Made by a program: the position numbers and the translations under genes | Notes under the pieces: generated by a model | Databases searched by the model: none | Told to the model about the DNA's origin: nothing | The model's input: the letters and a program-made list of their open reading frames with translations, nothing else | Assembly (NCBI GenBank): GCA_937891015.1 | Contig: CALAPY010000107.1 | Span: 1-58,065, forward strand | Length of the DNA: 58,065 nt | Origin: UBA2108 sp002713215 | GTDB taxonomy: Bacteria > Bacteroidota > Bacteroidia > Flavobacteriales_G > Salibacteraceae | Direction of reading: 5' to 3' | In this document: positions 26,333 to 35,111 of the stretch, in pieces | How the letters are laid out: each line of letters starts with the position of its first letter | Position numbering within the stretch: position 1 is the first letter of the stretch

Positions 26333-27454
26333 TTATTTCACCATAAGTTTATGTTTATAGGTCTTTCCGTTTTGGGTTACGGTGAACAGATACATTCCGG
26401 GTTGGGCATCTTTTAATTCCAACTCCTGCTCAAACTTTCCGCTGGAATGGTCGTATTCTTTGCTTAGAAATTCTTTTCCCTGAAGATCCATAATTCGTAC
26501 CAGAATTTGTCCTTTTTCAGCCGAATCGAAAGCAATGGAAAATCTGTTTTCCGCCGGGTTAGGATAGAACGAAATATCGCTTATTTCAAGAGCGTTGTCC
26601 CCTTGTTCGTTAATAGAGCTTGATCTTTCGCTATCCTCTTGTATGGGATTAACAAAAACCATAACGCTACCATCTTCAGACCTGGCAGCAAAACCTAAAC
26701 GCCTTCCACCGCGATGTCTCATTCTTTTCATACACATTACATTATCGTCTCCATTTTCAATTTTCTCAAATTCACCTCCGTTTACAGATTTCAGAACGGT
26801 AACGTTTCCATCTTCGTCAACTTCCTTTTTGATTTTAATGGTTTTATTTGGATTTCCTTTCTCACCCTTCATTTCCAGCGTGATTTCATCACCGTTTTCT
26901 GTCATTTTCATTCTGTGATGTTTGTGACGTTCCTCAGGATCTACTTCTTCTCCATTTACCCATTTTTGAACCGTTACATTTCCATCCTCATCAATTCGCT
27001 TTTCAATTTTTATTTCTTGCTTTACAGCTTCGGGCGAATCTTCATCTTCAATGACCATGGTCTTTATTCTGATTTTTTCTTCACCATCGGTTTTTTCTAC
27101 TTCTTCATCAGTATTTACGATCATAACATGCTTGCGGTGGTGTATTTCTTTTCCCGACTTATTATAAACCCAAATAGCATTATGCGGATGCCTCTTTCGG
27201 GGATAGATTTCCAATGACTCTAGGTCAATGTCTTTTGATTTGAGGTAAGTATGAATGTCCTCACGATTCGAAACTTCAATGGTTTCTTCCGATTTGTTTA
27301 AAGTGCCATTATCATCCTTAACAATGGTAATCTTAACTTTCTTAGGCCCATCAGTATTGCCTTTCTCGCCTTTTGTTCCTGCAACCAATAGCCCGCTACC
27401 AATTAGTAGCGCAACGCCTAGCATGATTGAGAATATGTTTTTTCTTTTCATCAT
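26333..27454 (-). CDS. His-rich exported protein with T9SS type A sorting domain
   Basis: 373 aa from the ATG at 27454; upstream in-frame codons read through the divergent regulatory region and were excluded. A signal peptide (MMKRKNIFSIMLGVALLIGSG) is followed by a highly charged region with His clusters (RKRHPHN, EIHHRKH, ERHKHHRMK, MRHRGGRR) and a duplicated unit (about 45-50 residues apart) with DEDGNVTV in each copy. The last 75 residues are a T9SS C-terminal domain: FYPNPAENRFSI, MDLQGKE, QPGMYLFTV and ending HKLMVK. It should be secreted by the GldKLMN-type system. It is divergent from a two-component system. The His/acidic composition suggests metal or proton binding, but this is inference. 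Confidence 0.85.
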   Translation of the reverse strand: MMKRKNIFSIMLGVALLIGSGLLVAGTKGEKGNTDGPKKVKITIVKDDNGTLNKSEETIEVSNREDIHTYLKSKDIDLESLEIYPRKRHPHNAIWVYNKSGKEIHHRKHVMIVNTDEEVEKTDGEEKIRIKTMVIEDEDSPEAVKQEIKIEKRIDEDGNVTVQKWVNGEEVDPEERHKHHRMKMTENGDEITLEMKGEKGNPNKTIKIKKEVDEDGNVTVLKSVNGGEFEKIENGDDNVMCMKRMRHRGGRRLGFAARSEDGSVMVFVNPIQEDSERSSSINEQGDNALEISDISFYPNPAENRFSIAFDSAEKGQILVRIMDLQGKEFLSKEYDHSSGKFEQELELKDAQPGMYLFTVTQNGKTYKHKLMVK

Positions 27455-27505
27455 TTTTAATTTATTGTTCTTCCACACAAAGCTATGGGGCACGTTTCCT
27501 GAAAT

Positions 27506-27548
27506 AGGTTAAAACTGTTTCAACAAAGGTTAAAACTAGGTTAAAGTT
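27506..27548. promoter_or_regulatory. Three phased direct repeats, candidate response-regulator operator
   Basis: AGGTTAAAACT occurs at 27506-27516 and again at 27527-27537. A variant AGGTTAAAGTT follows immediately at 27538-27548. The start-to-start distances are 21 and 11 bp, i.e. two and one helical turns. OmpR/PhoB-type regulators characteristically bind direct repeats with 11-bp phasing. The array sits between the His-rich cargo gene (minus) and the histidine kinase (plus), just upstream of the kinase promoter. Confidence 0.6.
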
Positions 27549-27553
27549 ATTTT

Positions 27554-27579
27554 TTGCCTCCAGGCGGAACTTAAATTTG
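27554..27579 (+). promoter_or_regulatory. Promoter of the two-component operon (possibly leaderless)
   Basis: TTG at 27554-27556, a 15-nt spacer (short), and TAAATTTG at 27572-27579. The GTG start codon is only 4 nt further at 27584. Confidence 0.5.
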
Positions 27580-27583
27580 TATA

Positions 27584-29026
27584 GTGGGAATCTCGAGAAT
27601 TAGAGTAGTAATCTTTGTTGCAGTCTTTGCGCTTTGTGGGATATTGTTCCTTCAGGGATACTGGATTTTAAGATCCTGGCAGACGCATATTAGAAATTAC
27701 AACCATCGTGTTCATCAGGCTGCCGTACATACCGCTAACCGCCTGGAAAAAGGTCATGTACGCAGAATGCTCAAAAAACATCGCAAAAACCACCGCGCCG
27801 ATAGAGATCGCAAGGTTGTTATTAATATGTCTAATACGGTCAATGGCAGGAACAGAGAGTTGATCATTATAAATTCCGATACCATTATTAGTCAAATAAC
27901 AGAAGGCCCTCCATCGAATGAGAAAGAAACAGAGGTGTCAACTACCTGGATGGCTAAAATTGATGAAGTAAAACTGGAGGAGTTCTTGAATGACACTGAT
28001 TTGTTGTTAAAGATCAAACACCTACCCATAGATTCCATTGTAGCAATGGAATTGGGCAAGGAAAATATTAAGCACAGTTATTCATACGAACTTCTAACTG
28101 CTGACGAACTGGAGCATATTCATCAAAAAAGAGATAGAAAAAGGAACAGGGTGGTGGTGCCATTATTTAGAGAGACCGTCGACGATCAACCGGTTTTTTT
28201 GAAATTGACGGTCAATAATCAGGAAGCATCAATTCCGGCATGGTTTATTGCAATGATTGGTTTGTCTGTCCTATTCTCGGGGGCAATGATCTGGGCCTTT
28301 TGGTATGTGATAACCGGCTTGATCAGGCAAAAAAAGATATCGGAGATAAAAAGTGATTTTATTAATAATATGACCCATGAGTTTAAGACTCCAATAAGTA
28401 CGATAAGCCTTGCGGTTGATTCCATTGATCACGAAAAAGTGATTAACGATCCTGAGCGAATAGGGTATTATTCGTCAATAATCAGGGGTGAAAACAAGCG
28501 AATGAACAAGCAAGTTGAACGGGTTCTTCAAGCAGCTCAACTGGAAAAAGGTAAACTGATTTTCAATAAGAAAGAGGTGGATTTAATCCCAATTCTACAA
28601 GATGTCATCTTAAGCTTTGACTTGATTCTAAAAGAGAAAGAAGGAAAAGTGGTGTTTAATGAACTTCCAGGCGAAGCCGTAGTAAATGGTGATGAAAACC
28701 ACCTTTACAACGTCTTTAATAATATCATTGATAATGCAGTTAAATATTGTAACAGTGCGCCAGAAATAATCATTACGGTAAATGCCCAAAACAAGAATTG
28801 CAGGATTGAATTCAATGACAATGGCATTGGTATGTCCATATCTGAACTAAAACACCTTTTTTCACGGTTTTACAGGGTCAATCAGGGGGATTTACACAAT
28901 GTAAAAGGGTTTGGCCTTGGTTTGAGCTACGTGAAATATGTGGTTGAGGAACATGGAGGGCAAATCTCAGTTAATAGTAAACCCAATAAAGGGAGTCAGT
29001 TCGTACTAACCTTTCCACTTGTATGA
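27584..29026 (+). CDS. Sensor histidine kinase with His-rich periplasmic domain
   Basis: 480 aa from a GTG; a later start would cut into the first transmembrane helix (about 7-29). A periplasmic domain (about 30-218) is followed by the second helix (219-243). H265 in FINNMTHEFKTP is the phosphorylated His. The ATPase has the N box (NNIIDNAVKY), DNGIGM, and GFGLGLSYV. The periplasmic segment 35-70 holds seven histidines plus many Arg/Lys (HIRNYNHRVHQ, HVRRMLKKHRKNH), which is unusual. The 3' end overlaps the response regulator by 4 nt. It resembles the general RprX-type class of Bacteroidota kinases; the signal is unknown. Confidence 0.92.
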   Translation: MGISRIRVVIFVAVFALCGILFLQGYWILRSWQTHIRNYNHRVHQAAVHTANRLEKGHVRRMLKKHRKNHRADRDRKVVINMSNTVNGRNRELIIINSDTIISQITEGPPSNEKETEVSTTWMAKIDEVKLEEFLNDTDLLLKIKHLPIDSIVAMELGKENIKHSYSYELLTADELEHIHQKRDRKRNRVVVPLFRETVDDQPVFLKLTVNNQEASIPAWFIAMIGLSVLFSGAMIWAFWYVITGLIRQKKISEIKSDFINNMTHEFKTPISTISLAVDSIDHEKVINDPERIGYYSSIIRGENKRMNKQVERVLQAAQLEKGKLIFNKKEVDLIPILQDVILSFDLILKEKEGKVVFNELPGEAVVNGDENHLYNVFNNIIDNAVKYCNSAPEIIITVNAQNKNCRIEFNDNGIGMSISELKHLFSRFYRVNQGDLHNVKGFGLGLSYVKYVVEEHGGQISVNSKPNKGSQFVLTFPLV

Positions 29027-29709
29027 GTTATTTAAAACGAATATTGTTGGTAGAGGATGAGCCTAACCTGGGGTCCGTATTAAAGGATTACCTTGAATTA
29101 TCAGGTTTTGAGGTAACCTGGAGACTGGATGGAAAAAAGGGGTGGAGTACATTTAAAACCGGTCAATTCGATCTGTGCATATTGGATGTAATGATGCCTG
29201 AAATGGATGGGTTTACCCTGGGTAAAGAGATTCGAAAGGCCAACGAGGATATTCCCATAATGTTTTTGACTGCTCGAGGCCAAAAACAGGATATTATGGA
29301 GGGGTACAACACTGGTGCAGATGACTATATAACTAAGCCGTTCGATTCCGAATTGTTGATCCTTAAGATTAACGCTTTGCTAAGAAGAAAGGAGGTTAGT
29401 CAATTGCAGGAATTGTCTTATACCATTGGAAAATACAGCTTCGACTCTAAGTTTAGACAGTTGGTTATTGGTGATTCAGTAAAAAAACTAAGTCCAAAAG
29501 AAGCTTCTTTGCTTCAATTGTTGTGCGAATATAAAGACGACATTCTTCCCCGAAAAAGAGCCCTGGAAATGATTTGGAAGGAAGATAGCTATTTTACAAA
29601 ACGCAGTATGGATGTGTATATAACCAAGCTTAGAAAGTATCTGGCCGCAGATGATCAAATTGAGATAATAAATATCCATTCCAACGGTTATATGCTAAAA
29701 ACCGTTTAA
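29023..29709 (+). CDS. OmpR/PhoB-family response regulator
   Basis: 228 aa. The receiver domain has E11/D12, the phospho-acceptor D55 (LCILDVMMP), T83 region (FLTARG) and K105 region (YITKPF). A winged-helix DNA-binding domain follows (about 130-228: KLSPKEASLLQLL, RSMDVYITKLRKYL, HSNGYML). It overlaps the kinase by 4 nt (ATGA), forming a cognate pair. The three phased repeats upstream of the kinase are the obvious candidate binding site, which would give autoregulation and control of the divergent cargo gene. Confidence 0.95.
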   Translation: MSYLKRILLVEDEPNLGSVLKDYLELSGFEVTWRLDGKKGWSTFKTGQFDLCILDVMMPEMDGFTLGKEIRKANEDIPIMFLTARGQKQDIMEGYNTGADDYITKPFDSELLILKINALLRRKEVSQLQELSYTIGKYSFDSKFRQLVIGDSVKKLSPKEASLLQLLCEYKDDILPRKRALEMIWKEDSYFTKRSMDVYITKLRKYLAADDQIEIINIHSNGYMLKTV

Positions 29710-29746
29710 TTAGCGAAAAGGAGGTATAAATCCACGTTAAAAGCAT

Positions 29747-29754
29747 TACTTTTG
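29747..29754 (+). promoter_or_regulatory. -7 element of the tig-clpP-clpX operon
   Basis: TACTTTTG matches TAnnTTTG and is followed by CCGCCCC. No convincing TTG was found upstream. The leader to tig would be about 75 nt. Confidence 0.5.
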
Positions 29755-29834
29755 CCGCCCCAATTTCAGGTCATTGCTGAACTTGGGGTATTGATTTGAT
29801 TTTAAGACTTTTAGAAAAGAAATAGATTCTAGAA

Positions 29835-31235
29835 ATGGACATTAAACAAGAAGTAATTGACGATTTAAATGCTGTAATAAGCATTACTGTATCACCAGAT
29901 GATTATCAAGACAAGGTAAAGACTATCCTAAACGATTATAGAGGAAAGGCTAACATTCCAGGATTTAGAAAAGGCCATGTACCTTTTGGAATGGTAAAAA
30001 AGATGTACGGTGAGGGCGTATTGGCTGATGAAATGAACAAGATATTAAATGAAAATTTAAGTTCATACATCACCAGTGAAAAGATCGAAATTTTAGGTAA
30101 TCCGCTTCCAAATAAGGATGTTCCTCCCCGTGAGTCATTAAAAGATGGCGAAACCTTTGAGTTTAAATACGATATAGGTATTTCTCCCAAGTTTGAAGTA
30201 AACCTGGACGATAAGGTTAAAGCTACCTATCACACCATTAAAATTGATGACGAGTTATTGGAAAAATACACCAAGGACTTAACGCGTAGATATGGTTCAA
30301 TGAAGGACGTTGAGGTAGTTGGAGAAAGCGATTTGGTAAACGGAAAAATCGACGAACTCGATGCCAAGGGTGAAAAGGTAGAAGGTGGTATTCACAACCA
30401 CACCAGCATTGCTCTGGAATATTTGGAAAAAGAAAAGTCGAAGAAAGCTTTATTGGGCAAAAAGGTAGATGAGTCTATCGTAATGGATCCCAGGGATTTT
30501 GCCAAAGGTGACGCCGATGTAGCGGCGATGCTTAATATTTCCAAAGAAGAAGTTGAAAACATTGGAAAAAAGTTCCAATTTACCATTGGAAAGATCCATG
30601 AACTTACACCAGCAGAAGTTAACCAGGACTTTTATGACAAAATCTTTGGGCCTGAAACCGTAAAAACGGAAGAAGAATTTAAGGAAAGACTTACTGCTGA
30701 TCTGGAAAAAACATTGGCAGATGACTCTGACAAACTATTTTTTAGGGATTTACAGGATAGTATCAAGAATAAACTAAATCTTCAGTTGCCGGAGGCTTTT
30801 CTAAAGCGTTGGGTGGAGACAAGCAACGAAAAAGCTACACCCGAAGACATTGAGAAAGATTGGCCTAATTTCTCAAAGGGAATGACCTGGCAATTGATCG
30901 AGAACAAGATCATTAAGGAAAACAACCTTGAGGTTAAGTTCGAAGAAGCTTTGGGAAGGACCAAGGAGTTATTTAGAGCCCAAATGGCAAGCTACGGCAA
31001 TCAAATTGAAGAAGAGGACTTGGAAAAAGCAGCTCATAATTATTTGATGAAAAACCGGGAAGATAGCGAGCAGATTTATCAGCAGCTGTACAGCGAGAAA
31101 ATGTTAAATCTTTTCAAAGAAACCGTGAATATGAAAACAAAAGAAGTTTCTTTTGACGATTTCGTTAAATTAGCCACCGGTAATACTTCTAAAAAAGGAA
31201 TTTTAGAAAGTTTATCTAACTTGGTTAAGATTTAA
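29835..31235 (+). CDS. tig: Trigger factor (ribosome-associated chaperone)
   Basis: 466 aa. The N-terminal ribosome-binding signature is present as PGFRKGHVPFGMVKKMYG near residues 40-57. The middle is a PPIase-like (FKBP-type) domain that is degenerate in Bacteroidota, and the C-terminal arm is helical and acidic. Trigger factor shields nascent chains at the ribosome exit. Followed after 6 nt by clpP and then clpX, the widely conserved tig-clpP-clpX order. Confidence 0.93.
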   Translation: MDIKQEVIDDLNAVISITVSPDDYQDKVKTILNDYRGKANIPGFRKGHVPFGMVKKMYGEGVLADEMNKILNENLSSYITSEKIEILGNPLPNKDVPPRESLKDGETFEFKYDIGISPKFEVNLDDKVKATYHTIKIDDELLEKYTKDLTRRYGSMKDVEVVGESDLVNGKIDELDAKGEKVEGGIHNHTSIALEYLEKEKSKKALLGKKVDESIVMDPRDFAKGDADVAAMLNISKEEVENIGKKFQFTIGKIHELTPAEVNQDFYDKIFGPETVKTEEEFKERLTADLEKTLADDSDKLFFRDLQDSIKNKLNLQLPEAFLKRWVETSNEKATPEDIEKDWPNFSKGMTWQLIENKIIKENNLEVKFEEALGRTKELFRAQMASYGNQIEEEDLEKAAHNYLMKNREDSEQIYQQLYSEKMLNLFKETVNMKTKEVSFDDFVKLATGNTSKKGILESLSNLVKI

Positions 31236-31241
31236 GAGAAC

Positions 31242-31919
31242 ATGGACGGAAGAGAATTTAGAAAATATGCAATAAAACACAGTGGAATCAGCAGTATGGT
31301 TGTTGATCAGTACATCCATTCGGATGTTAATCAAATGACCTCTATGACTCCATATATCCTTGAAGAGAGGCAGATGAACGTTCAGGCTATGGACGTTTTT
31401 TCACGTCTTATGATGGATAGAATTATTTTCCTGGGAACAGGTATAGATGATCAAATTGCTAATATTGTGCAGGCACAGTTGCTGTTTTTAGCATCTGCCG
31501 ATAATAAAAAGGATATTCAGATTTACCTAAATAGCCCTGGAGGCTCGGTATATGCTGGATTGGGGATTTACGATACTATGCAGTATGTTGGGCCCGATGT
31601 TGCCACTATTTGTACTGGAATGGCTGCCAGTATGGGTGCGGTGTTACTGTGTGCCGGTGCTAATGGAAAACGCTCGGCTTTGCCGCATTCGCGTGTTATG
31701 ATTCACCAGCCAATGGGCGGAGCACAAGGTCAGGCGAGCGATATCGAAATTACAGCTAAAGAGATTCAAAAAATTAAAAAAGAGCTTTACGAAATAATTG
31801 CCAACCATTCGGGCAACGATTACGATACTATTTGGAAAGATGGAGATCGTGATTATTGGATGAGTGCCGAAGAGGCCAAAAACTATGGCATGGTCGATGA
31901 AGTTCTTGTAAACAGTTAA
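31242..31919 (+). CDS. clpP: ATP-dependent Clp protease proteolytic subunit
   Basis: 225 aa serine peptidase forming the double-heptamer chamber. Catalytic S130 (GMAASMGAVLL) and H155 (RVMIHQPMGG) are clear; the acidic member of the triad is in the KDGDRDYWMSAEEA segment near 199-212. LNSPGG at 96-101 forms the oxyanion region. The N-terminus is about 30 residues longer than in E. coli, as usual in Bacteroidota. It is directly followed by clpX with a 1-nt gap. Confidence 0.96.
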   Translation: MDGREFRKYAIKHSGISSMVVDQYIHSDVNQMTSMTPYILEERQMNVQAMDVFSRLMMDRIIFLGTGIDDQIANIVQAQLLFLASADNKKDIQIYLNSPGGSVYAGLGIYDTMQYVGPDVATICTGMAASMGAVLLCAGANGKRSALPHSRVMIHQPMGGAQGQASDIEITAKEIQKIKKELYEIIANHSGNDYDTIWKDGDRDYWMSAEEAKNYGMVDEVLVNS

Positions 31920-31920
31920 T

Positions 31921-33159
31921 ATGTCGTCTAAAGGAGAGCCAAGGTGCTCGTTTTGTGGTAAAAGTAAGAGTGAAGTAAACATTCTTATTGCTGGTATTTC
32001 CGGTCACATTTGTGATGGTTGTATTTCTCAGGCTCAGCATATTGTTGAAGAAGAGATTACACAACGGGTGGAAACAACCATAAGCAAAACCATAAACCTG
32101 CTTAAACCCCGAGATATTAAGTCTCACTTGGATGAATACGTAATTGGCCAGGATCAGGCTAAAAAGGTGCTTTCTGTTGCCGTTTACAATCACTACAAGC
32201 GAATTACTCAAAAAACTACCGAAGATGACGTAGAAATTGAGAAGTCGAATGTGATTTTATTGGGGGAAACAGGTACAGGTAAAACCTTACTGGCAAAGAC
32301 TATCGCTAAAATTCTTAACGTTCCGTTTGCAGTAGCAGACGCAACCGTTATTACAGAAGCGGGGTATGTTGGAGAAGATGTAGAAAGTATCCTTACCAAA
32401 TTGCTTCAGGCAGCTGATTATGACGTATCGTCTGCGGAACGAGGTATTGTTTTTATTGACGAAATTGATAAGATCACTCGTAAGAGCGATAACCCTTCAA
32501 TTACTCGTGATGTAAGCGGTGAGGGTGTTCAGCAAGCCTTGTTGAAATTACTAGAAGGCGCTGAGGTAGGTGTGCCGCCGAAAGGTGGACGTAAGCACCC
32601 TGAGCAAAAGCTGGTTCAAATAAACACGAAAAACATTTTGTTTATTACCGGTGGTGCTTTTGTAGGAATTGATAAAGTAATTGGTAAAAGGCTAAATACG
32701 AAAGCACTTGGTTATTCAAGGCTAAAAGAGAGAGAAACCATTGAAGTGGATAATATGCTTCAATATGTTAATCCTTCTGATCTAAAGAGTTATGGATTAA
32801 TTCCGGAGCTAATTGGTCGTTTTCCGGTTCTCACCTTTTTAAACCCACTGGACGATGTGGCGCTTAGGAGAATTCTTACTGAGCCTAAAAATGCTCTGGT
32901 AAAACAGTATTCCAAACTGTTTGAAATGGAAGATATCAAGTTGAGCTTTGATAAAGATGTGCTTGATTTTATGGTGAAACGCGCTGTTGATTTTGGTTTA
33001 GGAGCCCGTGGTTTGCGTTCCATTTGTGAAGCAATTATGATGGACGCTATGTTTGAACTTCCGTCCTCAGACGAGGAAGTAAAAGAATTCAAGGTGACCA
33101 AAAACTACGCGATTGAAAAGCTTAAGAACTCTACGATTAAGAACCTGAAGGTCGCTTAA
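31921..33159 (+). CDS. clpX: ClpX ATPase subunit of the Clp protease
   Basis: 412 aa AAA+ unfoldase. The N-terminal zinc-binding domain has C9, C12, C31 and C34. Walker A GETGTGKT is at 115-122, Walker B is in GIVFIDEIDK, and the sensor-2 GARGLRS lies near the C-terminus. It recognises tagged substrates and feeds them into ClpP. Third gene of the operon, ended by a clear hairpin terminator. Confidence 0.97.
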   Translation: MSSKGEPRCSFCGKSKSEVNILIAGISGHICDGCISQAQHIVEEEITQRVETTISKTINLLKPRDIKSHLDEYVIGQDQAKKVLSVAVYNHYKRITQKTTEDDVEIEKSNVILLGETGTGKTLLAKTIAKILNVPFAVADATVITEAGYVGEDVESILTKLLQAADYDVSSAERGIVFIDEIDKITRKSDNPSITRDVSGEGVQQALLKLLEGAEVGVPPKGGRKHPEQKLVQINTKNILFITGGAFVGIDKVIGKRLNTKALGYSRLKERETIEVDNMLQYVNPSDLKSYGLIPELIGRFPVLTFLNPLDDVALRRILTEPKNALVKQYSKLFEMEDIKLSFDKDVLDFMVKRAVDFGLGARGLRSICEAIMMDAMFELPSSDEEVKEFKVTKNYAIEKLKNSTIKNLKVA

Positions 33160-33184
33160 TATAACCTAGAAGAGATATGGATTT

Positions 33185-33210
33185 AAAAGCCGCTATTCAA
33201 GCGGCTTTTT
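33185..33210 (+). terminator. Intrinsic terminator after clpX
   Basis: Stem AAAAGCCGC with GCGGCTTTT around a TATTCAA loop, followed by T residues. It lies 25 nt after the clpX stop. Confidence 0.88.
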
Positions 33211-33247
33211 TGTTTTCTGCAAATGCGTAAGTCAAGACATAGAATGG

Positions 33248-33282
33248 TTGCTTTATGCATTTAACAATATTGGTTAACTTTA
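33248..33282 (+). promoter_or_regulatory. Possible promoter of the gene at 33318
   Basis: TAACTTTA at 33275-33282 is one base off TAnnTTTG. A TTG at 33248-33250 gives a long 24-nt spacer, so this is tentative. Confidence 0.35.
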
Positions 33283-33317
33283 CACAGGTAGTGCCTTTGT
33301 TTAATTAATGAAGAATT

Positions 33318-33683
33318 ATGAAGACCTTCTTCCTGTTCGTTTTAATACTGGTTGTTGGAAAAACCAGTTATTCGCAAATAATCATCAATGAAAGTCCTAA
33401 GTCCAGAAAGGAGAAGGTTTATATCAATATTGATACACTTAAGGTAGACTATTTACAGGTGTTATCTTACCAAATTTCTGTGGGGTATGGTGTTCATGCC
33501 GAAGTAGATTACGGACAACCTAAGCGAGCCTTTAAGAAGAAATCAGCCGTATTGAATGCAGATAAAAAGAAAATGGTTTTCAATTCTGAAGCTGCCATCA
33601 TCAATTATTTTTCAAAGAATGGCTGGATGCTCATTTCGTATGATTATCAGGTAATGACCTTCCGCAGAAGTGAGAAGAAATAG
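33318..33683 (+). CDS. Small exported protein of unknown function
   Basis: 121 aa with a signal peptide (MKTFFLFVLILVVGKTSYSQ). The mature part is basic and beta/alpha mixed (YQISVGYGVHAEVDYGQ, then an alanine/lysine stretch, then FSKNGWMLISYDYQVMTFRR). The INYFSKNGWML pattern near the end resembles short Bacteroidota proteins with a DUF4177-like segment, but I cannot assign it. Monocistronic between the clpX terminator and convergent folA, which ends 3 nt away. Confidence 0.65.
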   Translation: MKTFFLFVLILVVGKTSYSQIIINESPKSRKEKVYINIDTLKVDYLQVLSYQISVGYGVHAEVDYGQPKRAFKKKSAVLNADKKKMVFNSEAAIINYFSKNGWMLISYDYQVMTFRRSEKK

Positions 33684-33686
33684 TAT

Positions 33687-34190
33687 CTACTCTTCGTAAA
33701 TAACAATTTTAGCCTGATAGGGATTCTTGTCATCCTTGGGCAAGGAGATAGAGTCCTTTGTTTTCCAGAGGTTGCGGTCGAATTTCGGGAAGAAGGTGTC
33801 AGCTTCCAAATTGGTGTCTACGTGCGTGATGTACATTTTTTGTACCAGCCCTTTTTCCAGGGCCTCCTTATAGATTTGACCGCCGCCAATGATAAAGACC
33901 TCGGTTTCACCTAATTCTTTTGCTATTTCCAGCGCTCTTTCAATGGACCCGGCAACCTTTATATTGGGTTCTGAGTAATTGCCGTTTCTGGTTACAACTA
34001 TATTGGTTCGGTCTTTTAGAGGTCTGAATTTTGGCGGAATGGATTCATAGTTTTTTCGACCTGTAACAATACAATGTCCGGTAGTTGTTTGTTTGAAGAA
34101 TCTCATGTCGGTCGGAAGATGCCACAACAGGTCGTTGTCTTTTCCAATGCCATTGTTGTTTTCCATGGCAACAATTAAGCTAACTATCAT
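33687..34190 (-). CDS. folA: Dihydrofolate reductase
   Basis: 167 aa. The N-terminus IVAMENNNGIGKDNDLLWHLPTDMRFFK includes the catalytic acid D28. GRKNYESIP and the NADPH-binding FIIGGGQIY follow. It reduces dihydrofolate to tetrahydrofolate with NADPH. The start overlaps the thyA stop by 4 nt, so the two enzymes of the thymidylate cycle are co-translated: ThyA makes dihydrofolate, and FolA recycles it. Confidence 0.96.
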   Translation of the reverse strand: MIVSLIVAMENNNGIGKDNDLLWHLPTDMRFFKQTTTGHCIVTGRKNYESIPPKFRPLKDRTNIVVTRNGNYSEPNIKVAGSIERALEIAKELGETEVFIIGGGQIYKEALEKGLVQKMYITHVDTNLEADTFFPKFDRNLWKTKDSISLPKDDKNPYQAKIVIYEE

Positions 34191-34981
34191 ACGGAGACGG
34201 CAGCTTTAATGTGCGGTTGCGAATGATAATTCACCAACTCAAAATCCTCGAATTTAAAATCGAAAATGTTCTTGACTGCCGGATTAATCTTCATAGTTGG
34301 TAATTTTCCAGGAGTACGTGTCAGTTGAAGTTGAGCTTGCTCAATGTGGTTGTTGTACAAGTGGACGTCGCCAAATGTGTGTACAAAGTCTCCCACCTCC
34401 AAATCACAAACCTGAGCGACCATCATGGTAAGTAAAGCGTAGCTAGCAATATTAAACGGAACGCCAAGAAAGGTGTCCGCACTGCGCTGATACAATTGAC
34501 AAGAAAGCTTTCCATCGGCAACGTAAAACTGAAACATGGTATGACATGGTGGAAGGGCCATTTCATCAATAAACTGAACGTTCCAGGCGCTCACCATCAA
34601 ACGGCGAGAATTAGGATTGTTTTTAATCATATCGATCAGTTTACTGATTTGATCAACCTGTTTACCATCACTTGTTGGCCAACTTCTCCATTGGTATCCG
34701 TACACCGGCCCCAGATTACCATTTTCGTCTGCCCATTCATCCCATATTCGGACTCCATTTTCCTTCAGGTACTTTATATTGGTGTCTCCCGATAAAAACC
34801 AGAGTAGTTCATGAATTATCGAACGCAAATGGAGCTTTTTGGTAGTTAAAACAGGAAACCCGTCAGCCAGATTAAACCGCATTTGATAACCAAAACAACT
34901 GATTGTTCCGGTTCCGGTTCGGTCTCCTTTTTGAGTTCCATTTTCGAGAATGTGATCCAGTAAATCGAGGTACGCCCGCAT
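34187..34981 (-). CDS. thyA: Thymidylate synthase (ThyA type)
   Basis: 264 aa, exactly the E. coli length. The nucleophile is C146 (ALPPCHTMFQFYV). RTGTG at 21-25 and QRSAD (QLYQRSADTFLGVPFNIASY) bind dUMP. It methylates dUMP to dTMP with methylene-tetrahydrofolate. It is first in a two-gene operon with folA. Confidence 0.97.
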   Translation of the reverse strand: MRAYLDLLDHILENGTQKGDRTGTGTISCFGYQMRFNLADGFPVLTTKKLHLRSIIHELLWFLSGDTNIKYLKENGVRIWDEWADENGNLGPVYGYQWRSWPTSDGKQVDQISKLIDMIKNNPNSRRLMVSAWNVQFIDEMALPPCHTMFQFYVADGKLSCQLYQRSADTFLGVPFNIASYALLTMMVAQVCDLEVGDFVHTFGDVHLYNNHIEQAQLQLTRTPGKLPTMKINPAVKNIFDFKFEDFELVNYHSQPHIKAAVSV

Positions 34982-35075
34982 ATTTCTATAGTATTCTAAT
35001 GAGAAAAATCATTTGCAAATTAACAGTGCAATGACTCAGTGTGACAGACTAAGCTCTCCTTTTTACTAACAGAAA

Positions 35076-35107
35076 TTGCACATTATTTGATTAATTTCTT
35101 AACTTTA
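35076..35107 (+). promoter_or_regulatory. Possible promoter of the universal stress protein gene
   Basis: TTG at 35076-35078, a 21-nt spacer, TAACTTTA at 35100-35107, then GGAG and the GTG at 35112. If used, the transcript would be leaderless or have only a few bases, with the AGGAGG lying inside the promoter. Confidence 0.4.
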
Positions 35108-35111
35108 GGAG

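Noticed and set aside
27455..27493. N-terminal extension of the His-rich cargo protein
   Set aside because: It adds hydrophilic residues before the signal peptide and reads into the divergent regulatory region.
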